Shown here piece by piece: positions 46,710 through 54,787 of a stretch of DNA of 64,000 bases. The translations under genes and the position numbers were made by a program. The notes below the pieces were generated by a model. It did no database searches and was not told the DNA's origin. It was given only the letters and a program-made list of their open reading frames with translations. The stretch's first letter is position 1. Each line of letters opens with the position of its first letter. The stretch is from Cyclobacteriaceae bacterium (GTDB lineage: Bacteria > Bacteroidota > Bacteroidia > Cytophagales > Cyclobacteriaceae). The stretch is from assembly GCA_020832305.1 (NCBI GenBank), contig JAFIEV010000082.1:62001-126000 (forward strand), given 5' to 3'.

Positions 46710-47798
46710 TTAACCGACTTCAAGGCTATGTGCCTCCTCCTGCTCCAAATCATGATAATGATCATGCTCATGCTCTTCAACTGCCATTCCTATATAAATG
46801 GCTGATAAAAGGGTAAAGACAAAGGCCTGAATAAAAGCGACCAATAACTCTACCATATTCATGAATAAACCAAAAATGATACTTACAGGGCTAAAAGCAA
46901 CACTTTGAAATATAAAAACCAGGGCAATCAAACTCATTATAATTATATGGCCTGCGGTAATATTGGCAAATAACCTGAGCATCAAAGAAAAAGGTTTGGT
47001 AAAAATGCCAATAAATTCCACCAGAGGCATAAGTGGTATCGGGTATTTCATCCACCATGGTACACCAGGCGTATTGAAAATATGTTTCCAGTAATCCTTA
47101 GACCCTGATATATTAGTAACCACCAAGGTAAACAGAGACAAACTCAGCGTTACTGTTATATTTCCTGTGAGGTTGGCTGCCCCGGGTAAAAGCCCAAGAA
47201 GATTATTAAACCAGATAAAAAAGAAAACAGTCAGCAAATAGGGTGTAAAAGCTTCATATTTTTTTTCACCTATATTTGGTCTGGCAACACCGTCTCTAAT
47301 GAAAATGATCACAGGTTCAAATAAAGCCTGAATACCCCTTGGGGCACTGTTTACATTACCTTTATATTTTTTGGCTATGGTTAAAAATACCATAAGCAAT
47401 ATAAAAACAGAAATGAAAAGTGAGGTTACGTTTTTGGTAATAGAGAAGTCATAAACTTTCCTGTCACTTTCTACAGGTATGATTTTGTGTTCCTCATTGT
47501 AGCGGTATCCTTTGAACTCTACAGGCTTGTGCTCTTTATCTACCAGTTTTGAGGACATAAATACTTCTATACCCCTATCAGCAGAAACAAGTATCACAGG
47601 AAGAGGGAGGGTTATATGAATGTCTCCTATGGTCGCAAAATGCCATTCATGTGCATCCTGAATATGGTGTAAAATAAATGCCGTTTTGTTATCTGAATTC
47701 CCACCAGCTGCTTTTAATTCAGCCTGACCAATGCAACAGATAAAAAATATAAATATTAAATTAAATCTAACTAAAAATATAAAAGCCCTTTTACTCAT
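46710..47798 (-). CDS. atpB: ATP synthase Fo a subunit with exported N-terminal extension
   Basis: 362 aa from ATG 47798 (chosen because MSKRAFIFLVRFNLIFIFF is a signal-like start; the frame opens 37 codons earlier inside the upstream gene). The first 150 residues or so are an extra region with a signal peptide and a periplasmic domain, seen in Bacteroidota a subunits. The core has the essential Arg in LLRLFANITAGH and several membrane helices. The tail is His/Glu-rich (EEHEHDHYHD). It overlaps the preceding gene by 8 bases. Confidence 0.94.
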   Translation of the reverse strand: MSKRAFIFLVRFNLIFIFFICCIGQAELKAAGGNSDNKTAFILHHIQDAHEWHFATIGDIHITLPLPVILVSADRGIEVFMSSKLVDKEHKPVEFKGYRYNEEHKIIPVESDRKVYDFSITKNVTSLFISVFILLMVFLTIAKKYKGNVNSAPRGIQALFEPVIIFIRDGVARPNIGEKKYEAFTPYLLTVFFFIWFNNLLGLLPGAANLTGNITVTLSLSLFTLVVTNISGSKDYWKHIFNTPGVPWWMKYPIPLMPLVEFIGIFTKPFSLMLRLFANITAGHIIIMSLIALVFIFQSVAFSPVSIIFGLFMNMVELLVAFIQAFVFTLLSAIYIGMAVEEHEHDHYHDLEQEEAHSLEVG

Positions 47799-48192
47799 TT
47801 TCACTTGTCTTCTCTGAATGCTTGCGAAATATAGAAAGAATAGAATAGATTTCAAATCCAAGGAATAAGAAATACAAAGTGATAAAATTGGCAACAAATG
47901 CAATAACATTGCCTCTATCCATCAGAATCAATAATAATGCTAAACCTGCGCTTATAAAAAGGCGCCCGGCGGCAGTACCAAAATAAATCATCAAAAACTG
48001 ATCACTTCCTGGTGACGAAAAGTTTAACAGGAGTTTCAGGTTTACAAATGTCAATAAAAAAAAGAACAATAGTAACCAATAGCTGTTTTCATATGCTATC
48101 TGAAATTCCATAAGCTTAACAGCTAAAAGCGCTAATGCAATACATATGGTAAAAACAATAAGTTGCCTGTATGGAGGATTCAATAGTTTCAA
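47791..48192 (-). CDS. Membrane protein of the ATP synthase cluster, unassigned
   Basis: 133 aa with four hydrophobic segments and a charged tail (RKHSEKTSENE). It sits between the AtpZ/AtpI-like gene and atpB, where many bacteria encode AtpI- or AtpR-like assembly proteins. The sequence itself is not one I recognise. It overlaps atpB by 8 bases, which suggests coupled translation and a role with the Fo sector. Confidence 0.6.
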   Translation of the reverse strand: MKLLNPPYRQLIVFTICIALALLAVKLMEFQIAYENSYWLLLFFFLLTFVNLKLLLNFSSPGSDQFLMIYFGTAAGRLFISAGLALLLILMDRGNVIAFVANFITLYFLFLGFEIYSILSIFRKHSEKTSENE

Positions 48193-48195
48193 ATT

Positions 48196-48435
48196 TTATT
48201 CTTTTGGTAAGCTTTTGATTAGTGAATAAAGGGCTGCAAATATAAAAAGCAGAATGAGACTTATTGTAAAAGCAGGGATTTTTAATTCAAAATATTGATC
48301 CAACTGTTTACCTAGCCAGTAACCTAAAAAAATGAGTCCTGCCATTTGAAAGGCAAGACCCGTATACCTGGCGTAATCTTTATAAGGGTTTGGGGCTGGG
48401 GTTTGAGATTTTTTCGTTTTCGGTGCTTTTTCCAT
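48196..48435 (-). CDS. AtpZ/AtpI-family protein
   Basis: 79 aa with two membrane helices (YTGLAFQMAGLIFLGYWLGKQLD and TISLILLFIFAALYSLIKSL). The G-Y-W-x-G-x-x-L-D motif marks the AtpZ/AtpI family, whose members help c-ring assembly or import Mg/Ca for the synthase. Its start lies 56 bases inside the bactofilin frame. Three bases separate it from the next gene. Confidence 0.82.
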   Translation of the reverse strand: MEKAPKTKKSQTPAPNPYKDYARYTGLAFQMAGLIFLGYWLGKQLDQYFELKIPAFTISLILLFIFAALYSLIKSLPKE

Positions 48436-48826
48436 TTTTTTCGCTTCCGATTTTAATTTCTTTTATGGCAGTTCCCATTTTGCAATTGCCATTGATGGTG
48501 GCACCTGACTCCACAATGAGTTTATTGGTATATATATCTCCATTGATGACTGCAGTAGGCTTAAGGGTAAGCAATTCTGAAATCTCAATTTTACCTTTGA
48601 CTTCCCCTTCAATTTCTGCATTTTGTGAAACAATGTTGCCTTCTACAAAAGATGATTGGCCCAGAGCAATTTTAGATTTGCTCTTTACATTTCCGTTTAC
48701 CTTTCCTTCGATTCTGATATTGCCAAAGGATTCAATATTGCCTTCCAGGAAAGTTCCTTTTCCAATGATGTTGCTTGAGTCTCTTACATCCTGAGGTGCC
48801 ATTTTTTCTGTTTTGTTGCTAAACAT
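48380..48826 (-). CDS. Bactofilin (polymer-forming cytoskeletal protein)
   Basis: 148 aa. The central part is a right-handed beta-helix with repeats IGKGTFLEGNIESFGNIRIEGKVNGNV, SKIALGQSSFVEGNIVSQNAEIEGEV and LTLKPTAVINGDIY, typical of bactofilins, which assemble filaments without nucleotide. Unstructured ends flank it. Gene order M23 peptidase then bactofilin is a known partnership for cell shape. The C-terminal 18 codons overlap the AtpZ/AtpI-like gene. Confidence 0.9.
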   Translation of the reverse strand: MFSNKTEKMAPQDVRDSSNIIGKGTFLEGNIESFGNIRIEGKVNGNVKSKSKIALGQSSFVEGNIVSQNAEIEGEVKGKIEISELLTLKPTAVINGDIYTNKLIVESGATINGNCKMGTAIKEIKIGSEKNGKSTENEKISNPSPKPL

Positions 48827-48837
48827 AATCTTTATTA

Positions 48838-49695
48838 TTAAAAAGATATAAACTCTTCGGGGTCTACCGGATTACCATTATACCACAATTCAAAATGTAA
48901 ATGTGGTCCGGTGGTAATTTCACCGGTATTACCTATGATCGATATTACTTCTCCTCCATTCACAAAGTTACCAACTTTTTTAAGCAAGGCAGAATTGTGC
49001 TTATAAACGCTAATCATACTGCCTCTGTGCTGTATGGCTATTACATTTCCTGCATCCATGGTCCAGGATGCAAAAATTACAGTTCCATCAGCTATAGACT
49101 TTACGGGTTCATTGCTTTTAGAAACAATATCTACCCCATAATGCTCGATTTGCGGCTTATAACCCTGGGTTACAATGCCTTCTATCGGAGCAAAAAGATA
49201 AAGTTCATCCAGCAACCTCGCTGCTGCTGTTTTACTTACGTTTACAATTGCAATGTCTGATTCTTCAAAATTTCTTCTGAAAACAGAATCTATTGAAGGC
49301 AATGGCTGAAGATTACTTTTTTCACCATTAAACTGCACTTCACCTGACTCCTCATTGAATTCCATTCCTTCTGTTTCACCACTTAAAATCATTCTGATTA
49401 CTTCCATTCTCTGCTCCTTAATCCTGTTTAGATTTTGAAGTGAATCAATTTTCTCACTCAGCGTAATCAACTGGCTTGTCATGATAAAATTTTCATGTCT
49501 CGGATCAAACCATTGTGCCATGAGTGTCCGGGATAAAAATAAACTCATCAGCATAAGCAAGAGCAAAATACTGAAGAAAAAAAGTATTAATTTTGCGTAA
49601 GTAAAACTTATCGTCGTCTTTTCTGCAAAATTTTCATCGTGCCTGATGATGAGTAAATACTTATTGTTTAACCAGTTGGTTAGCGTTTTCTTCAA
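48838..49695 (-). CDS. M23 (LytM-type) metallopeptidase, membrane-anchored
   Basis: 285 aa. One membrane helix (about 33-55), a coiled-coil-like stretch (about 75-110), and a C-terminal M23 domain (about 180-285). The zinc motif is H-x3-D in EHYGVDIV and HxH in PHLHFELWYNG. Such enzymes cut peptidoglycan cross-links or activate amidases. It starts the minus-strand run M23 - bactofilin - atp genes. Both conserved motif parts are present, so it should be active. Confidence 0.92.
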   Translation of the reverse strand: MKKTLTNWLNNKYLLIIRHDENFAEKTTISFTYAKLILFFFSILLLLMLMSLFLSRTLMAQWFDPRHENFIMTSQLITLSEKIDSLQNLNRIKEQRMEVIRMILSGETEGMEFNEESGEVQFNGEKSNLQPLPSIDSVFRRNFEESDIAIVNVSKTAAARLLDELYLFAPIEGIVTQGYKPQIEHYGVDIVSKSNEPVKSIADGTVIFASWTMDAGNVIAIQHRGSMISVYKHNSALLKKVGNFVNGGEVISIIGNTGEITTGPHLHFELWYNGNPVDPEEFISF

Positions 49696-49731
49696 GGCTA
49701 TTTAAATTTTGGTCTGATGAAGTTTAGCATA

Positions 49732-49739
49732 CAAAAGTA
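49732..49739 (-). promoter_or_regulatory. Possible -7 promoter element for the M23-bactofilin-atp run
   Basis: On the minus strand this octamer is TACTTTTG, a match to TAnnTTTG, 36 bases before the M23 start. No -33 TTG is found at the usual distance. Confidence 0.4.
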
Positions 49740-49820
49740 ACTATTTAAAGCTAATTGATGGATAATATTGTATGATTTGTAATAAATTTCACGTTTTAGT
49801 TTAGTCAAATTTCTCAAAAC

Positions 49821-52439
49821 TTGAAAAACAAGGCAATATTTATCATTATTTCCGGATGTTTTTTTACTTCGGCATTTTTTTTGGGTGGCTGTGCATCTAC
49901 CAGTAAAAATCCTGTAAGTAAGGTTTATCATAATACTGCCGCACTGTATAATGCCTATTTCATCGCCAACGAACATATGAATCTGGTAGAAAAAGCTATT
50001 GAAGATGCTTATGACCGAGATTTTGATAAAATCCTTTATGTTTTTCCTGAAATCGATTCTTCTACCATTCAATCTAATGCTGAAAAACTCGAAGATTGCA
50101 TAGTTAAAGCTTCTATAGCCATACAACGCCATGAAAACAGCAAATGGGTAGAAGATAGCTATGTATTGATTGGTAAAGCCAGATTTTACCGGGCTGAATT
50201 TCCTCAGGCCATAGAAACTTTTAAATATGTCAATACCAAAGGTGAAAAAGATGAAACCCGGCATGAAGCCTTAATTGCTCTAATGCGTACATTCATTCAT
50301 TATAATGAATACAATAATGCCTTTGCCGTATATGATTACCTGAAAAAGGAAAAACTCAATAAAGATAATCAAAGACAATTATACCTAACCCTTTCCTATC
50401 TGTTTCAACTTCGCAAAGACTATGAAAATATGTCTCTGACTTTGGCTGAAGCAGTACCATTGGCAAAAAAACGTCATAATGCGGCTCGTCTAAATTTTAT
50501 TATGGCCCAGGTTTACCAACACCTTCAACGAGATACATTAGCCTACTCATTTTATCGTCAATGTCTTAAAAAGAACCCCGACTACGAAATGTCATTTTAT
50601 GCAAAGTTATACATGGCACAGGTAAGTCATACCTCAGACAAAAACCTTAAGAAAATTCGTAAATACTTTGCCAAACTACTCAAAGATCAAAAAAATACAG
50701 AATACAGAGATAAAATCTACTATGAAATGGCCGGTTTTGAGCTCAAACAGGAAAATCACGATGAGGCCGTTGATTACCTGAGAAAGTCTGTAGCAGTAAG
50801 TACCAGTAACCTCAGACAAAAAGCATATTCGTATTTAAAGTTAGGAGAACTTCATTATGATCATTATAAAAACTATGAGCTGGCAAAAAATTATTACGAC
50901 AGCACGGTAAGTGTTTTGCCGAAAGATGATGAGCGTTTCGATAAAATACTGGAAAGACAAAAAATACTTCAAGAATTTGTAGAACATATTACCACCATAA
51001 AATTACAGGACAGCCTCATTTCACTTGCCAGAATGGATAATATGGCATTACTTTCTCTTCTGGATGCAGAACTGTTAAAAAGAAAGACCGCGCTCGAAGA
51101 TGAGCAAAAGGCAAGACAAAGAGCCGAACGTCGTTCTGCCACCGGGGGAAGCGGATCATTTATGGCGCAATCCAGCCCTTTTTCATCAGGCGATTCAGGG
51201 GCAGGCGGTTCTGGAGGTGTATGGTACTTTTACAATAATTCTGCCATTAGTACCGGAAGGAGTGAGTTTGTCCGCAGATGGGGCAACCGATCGCTTGAAG
51301 ATAATTGGAGGAGGTCGAGAAAAGAAAGCAGTGCCGATTTTGCTGACGGGATACCCGCCCAAAATGAAAAAGGAAGCCGAAAGGGAAAGGATGAAAATAT
51401 TGATGACGACGTGATCCTGTTTGATATAGAAGCAGAAAGAGAAAATCTGCTGGCGACTATACCCTTTTCTGAAGAAGCACAGAAAGAAGCACTGGAAAAA
51501 ATTGAACATGCCTACTATCACCTTGGAAATATTTACAGTTTTAAATTGTATGAAAAAGGTAATGCTAAGCACAGTTTTGAAACTTTGTTAGTGAGATTCC
51601 CTGAAACTGAATATCATCCTGAGGCTTTGTACCAGTTATATCTGATCTGTCAATATCTTAAAGATGAAAATTGTGCTGAACAATTTAAGCAAAGGTTATT
51701 AAACCTATTCCCGGAAACCTTATACGCCAAACTCTTACAAAATCCCAATTATCTGGCAGAAATTACAGAGGCTGAAGAAAGGTTGCAAAGATTGTATAAA
51801 ATAGCCTTTGACTTTTATGAAACTGGCAGGTTAAATGAGGCCAGCTTACTGGTTGACCGCGCCATGGCAGAATACCCTAACAGCGATTTTGTCGACAATC
51901 TGGAACTTCTGAAAATTTTGATTACCGGTAAAGTGGAAGGTATCTACAAATATCAGTACATGCTTCAGGAATTTGTTAAAAACCATGAAAACAGTGAACT
52001 GATTGATTATGCTAATTCATTGCTCGAAACGAGCAGAAAATTTCAGGAGGAGCAAAAGAAAATAGAAGGCATAAAATTTGTCAAGGAATTTGATCATGAG
52101 CACTTTTTTATCATCGCTTTTGACAATAAAGGTAACCTTGCTGATGTTGTATCAGAAAAAATGGCAGCTTATACTGATCGGGTGTTCCCGGGAAAGGCTC
52201 TAAAAACCGGCAGTCTGAATCTTACAGAAGATAGAAGTTTTATATTGGTAAATGTTTTCGCCAATAGAAAAGACGCTCTTGAGTTTTTGAATAAAGTTCA
52301 AAAAGATGATGCATTGTTTACGGCTACAGAGAAATCAAAATTTGATACTTTTGTAATCTCCCGAGAAAATTTTCAGGTTTTATTTCAAAGTAAAGCCATT
52401 GGAGCTTACCTAGAATTTTACAAAGAAAACTATCTATAA
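49821..52439 (+). CDS. SprE/PorW-like TPR lipoprotein of type IX secretion
   Basis: 872 aa from a TTG start at 49821; no ATG would keep the lipoprotein signal, whose lipobox ends at Cys24 (FLGGC). The N-terminus after it (SKVYHNTAALYNAYFIANEHM) is close to the SprE/PorW pattern (KYHNT-x-A-x-YN-x-YF-NA-E). About ten TPR-like repeats span 100-380. A Gly/Ser-rich stretch (about 440-475) and an acidic patch follow, then more TPRs and a C-terminal domain. SprE/PorW is an outer-membrane lipoprotein needed for T9SS and gliding. It is next to PBP1A and uvrC on the plus strand. Confidence 0.82.
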   Translation: MKNKAIFIIISGCFFTSAFFLGGCASTSKNPVSKVYHNTAALYNAYFIANEHMNLVEKAIEDAYDRDFDKILYVFPEIDSSTIQSNAEKLEDCIVKASIAIQRHENSKWVEDSYVLIGKARFYRAEFPQAIETFKYVNTKGEKDETRHEALIALMRTFIHYNEYNNAFAVYDYLKKEKLNKDNQRQLYLTLSYLFQLRKDYENMSLTLAEAVPLAKKRHNAARLNFIMAQVYQHLQRDTLAYSFYRQCLKKNPDYEMSFYAKLYMAQVSHTSDKNLKKIRKYFAKLLKDQKNTEYRDKIYYEMAGFELKQENHDEAVDYLRKSVAVSTSNLRQKAYSYLKLGELHYDHYKNYELAKNYYDSTVSVLPKDDERFDKILERQKILQEFVEHITTIKLQDSLISLARMDNMALLSLLDAELLKRKTALEDEQKARQRAERRSATGGSGSFMAQSSPFSSGDSGAGGSGGVWYFYNNSAISTGRSEFVRRWGNRSLEDNWRRSRKESSADFADGIPAQNEKGSRKGKDENIDDDVILFDIEAERENLLATIPFSEEAQKEALEKIEHAYYHLGNIYSFKLYEKGNAKHSFETLLVRFPETEYHPEALYQLYLICQYLKDENCAEQFKQRLLNLFPETLYAKLLQNPNYLAEITEAEERLQRLYKIAFDFYETGRLNEASLLVDRAMAEYPNSDFVDNLELLKILITGKVEGIYKYQYMLQEFVKNHENSELIDYANSLLETSRKFQEEQKKIEGIKFVKEFDHEHFFIIAFDNKGNLADVVSEKMAAYTDRVFPGKALKTGSLNLTEDRSFILVNVFANRKDALEFLNKVQKDDALFTATEKSKFDTFVISRENFQVLFQSKAIGAYLEFYKENYL

Positions 52440-52447
52440 CATTTATC

Positions 52448-54775
52448 ATGCTTAACAAAAAAAGTTCGGTATTTCACAAAATCAGAATGGCCCTGTGGCT
52501 TGTTTTTCTGCTGGCATTTCTGGGTTTTCCAGTCTATTTACTTACCGTTAAATACAATATCTTTAATTTATACGGCCAATTACCCAGCTATAAAGCCCTG
52601 GAAAATCCAGAAAGTAAAAATGATTTGTCGTCTGAGCTCATCTCCAGTGATGGCGTTTTACTGGGTAAGTATTACAGGTTCAACCGTACGCAGGTATCTT
52701 TCGATGATTTATCCCCTGAGCTTGTTCAAACTCTGCTTGCTACAGAGGACATCCGTTTTTACGAACACGCTGGAATTGATCTTCGCGGAATGTTGCGCGT
52801 AGGTTTCTATTCAATATTGCTGAGGCGTGAATCTGCCGGAGGTGGCAGTACCATTTCACAACAATTGGCCAAGAATATTTTTAACACCAGGTTATTTGAA
52901 GCTGACCCGGAAACAGAAGGTTTGCTGCATAAAATTAATAGCCGATATCTTAATTTACTCATTAGTAAGACCAAAGAATGGATTGTAGCCGTTCATCTTG
53001 AAAGCTCATTTACAAAAAATGAGATCATGGCCATGTATCTCAATACAATATTTTTCGGCCACAATACCTATGGAATCAAAGTAGCCTCAAGAACCTTTTT
53101 TAATAAAGAGCCTGCTGAACTTAATTACCAGGAATCTGCTTTATTGGTCGGTATGCTTAATAAACCTACCCGTTTTAGCCCCATAAATTATCCGGAAAAT
53201 GCACTGGCAAAAAGAAATGAGATTCTTTACAACCTGCATAAGTACAATTATATCAACAGACCTGTATATGACTCCATAAAAACCTTACCGATCGAACTCG
53301 ATTATAATATAGAAGACCATGTAGAAGGTCTGGCTCCTTATTTCAGAACCGCAATCAGACCTTATTTACTTCGCTGGGCAAGGGAAAACAATATCGATCT
53401 GTTTGAATCGGGTTTGAAAATTTATACAACCATAGACAGCAGGATGCAAAGATATGCCGAAGAATCTGTAAAAGAACACATGACCTATTTGCAAAGATTA
53501 TTTGATGAACATTGGAAAGGCAGAAATCCCTGGCGTTACGAAGATGGCTCCGAAATCCCTGGCTTTGTTGACAACCATTTAAGAAGATCGCAAAGGTACC
53601 AGGATTTGGTTCGACAATATGGCAAAGACTCAGACTCCATCGGTATTGTTTTAAATACACCTGTAAGAATGCGGATTTTTTCATGGACTGGAGATATCGA
53701 TACGCTTATGAGTCCCAGAGATTCGCTTGCTTATTATAAAAAATTTCTGCAAACCGGCTTTATGGCCATGGATCCAAAAACCGGCGATGTAAAAGCCTGG
53801 GTAGGTGGCATAAACTACAGGCATTTTCAATTTGATCATGTAATGCAAAGTAAAAGGCAACCAGGCTCAACATTCAAACCTGTCGTATATGCTGCCGCCA
53901 TTGATAATGGATATTCGCCATGTTATGAAGTAGAAGATGCTCCTGTTACTTTTAGCTTGCCAGGCCAGAATCCACCGGTCTATACACCGCAAAACTATGA
54001 AAAAGTGTTTACTGGAGAGGTTATGACCATAAGACAGGGAATGGCCCGGTCAAAAAACTCAATAACAGCATTTCTAATGCAGAAACTCGGTCCCGAAACC
54101 ATCGTCCGATATGCGCGAATACTAGGTATTGAAAGCCCGCTTGATCCGGTACCTGCATTATGTCTTGGCACCTCCGACGTTTCTGTTTATGAGCTTATTG
54201 GCGCCTACAGTACCTTCGCAAATCGTGGTGTCTGGACAGCCCCGCACTTTATAACCCATATAGAAGATAAATACGGAAACCTTTTGCAGGAATTCCCCAT
54301 CAGAACCCGGGAAGCATTGAGTGAAGAAACCGCTTTTCTGATGTTGCACATGCTTATGGGATCAACACAAGAAAGAGGTGGAACAGCGCTTGGCTTAAGT
54401 TCAGATGTACGGCATAATAATGAAATTGGTGCAAAAACCGGTACAACACAAAATGCTTCAGACGGCTGGTTTATCGGACTTACCACTGATCTGGCTGCCG
54501 GGGTTTGGGTTGGTGGTGATGAAAGAAGTATACATTTCAGAACTTCCAGCCTGGGACAAGGTGCAAGAACTGCCATGCCCATTTATGACAAATTCATGCA
54601 AAAAGTATATGCTGACAAGGACCTGAATTATGAAAAAGGCTTTTTCCCAAGACCCACCAGGCCGCTGCCGGTAGAAATTGACTGCAACCGATATAAAATA
54701 GGAGGAACCATTCCCGGTGATACGGTAGAAAGATATCAGCCCAAAGAAAATTTAAAAAGAGACGAGATTTTATAA
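52448..54775 (+). CDS. Class A penicillin-binding protein (PBP1A-like)
   Basis: 775 aa bifunctional peptidoglycan synthase. One N-terminal membrane helix (about 14-34). The GT51 glycosyltransferase has E100 in ATEDIRFYEHAGID and the GGGSTISQQLAKN motif. The transpeptidase has S474xxK477 (PGSTFKP), a KNS triad region (MARSKNSIT) and K663-T-G-T. Length is typical. It starts 8 bases after the SprE/PorW-like stop and 12 bases before uvrC, so the three may be one transcript. Confidence 0.96.
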   Translation: MLNKKSSVFHKIRMALWLVFLLAFLGFPVYLLTVKYNIFNLYGQLPSYKALENPESKNDLSSELISSDGVLLGKYYRFNRTQVSFDDLSPELVQTLLATEDIRFYEHAGIDLRGMLRVGFYSILLRRESAGGGSTISQQLAKNIFNTRLFEADPETEGLLHKINSRYLNLLISKTKEWIVAVHLESSFTKNEIMAMYLNTIFFGHNTYGIKVASRTFFNKEPAELNYQESALLVGMLNKPTRFSPINYPENALAKRNEILYNLHKYNYINRPVYDSIKTLPIELDYNIEDHVEGLAPYFRTAIRPYLLRWARENNIDLFESGLKIYTTIDSRMQRYAEESVKEHMTYLQRLFDEHWKGRNPWRYEDGSEIPGFVDNHLRRSQRYQDLVRQYGKDSDSIGIVLNTPVRMRIFSWTGDIDTLMSPRDSLAYYKKFLQTGFMAMDPKTGDVKAWVGGINYRHFQFDHVMQSKRQPGSTFKPVVYAAAIDNGYSPCYEVEDAPVTFSLPGQNPPVYTPQNYEKVFTGEVMTIRQGMARSKNSITAFLMQKLGPETIVRYARILGIESPLDPVPALCLGTSDVSVYELIGAYSTFANRGVWTAPHFITHIEDKYGNLLQEFPIRTREALSEETAFLMLHMLMGSTQERGGTALGLSSDVRHNNEIGAKTGTTQNASDGWFIGLTTDLAAGVWVGGDERSIHFRTSSLGQGARTAMPIYDKFMQKVYADKDLNYEKGFFPRPTRPLPVEIDCNRYKIGGTIPGDTVERYQPKENLKRDEIL

Positions 54776-54787
54776 TAGCCGGGCACT

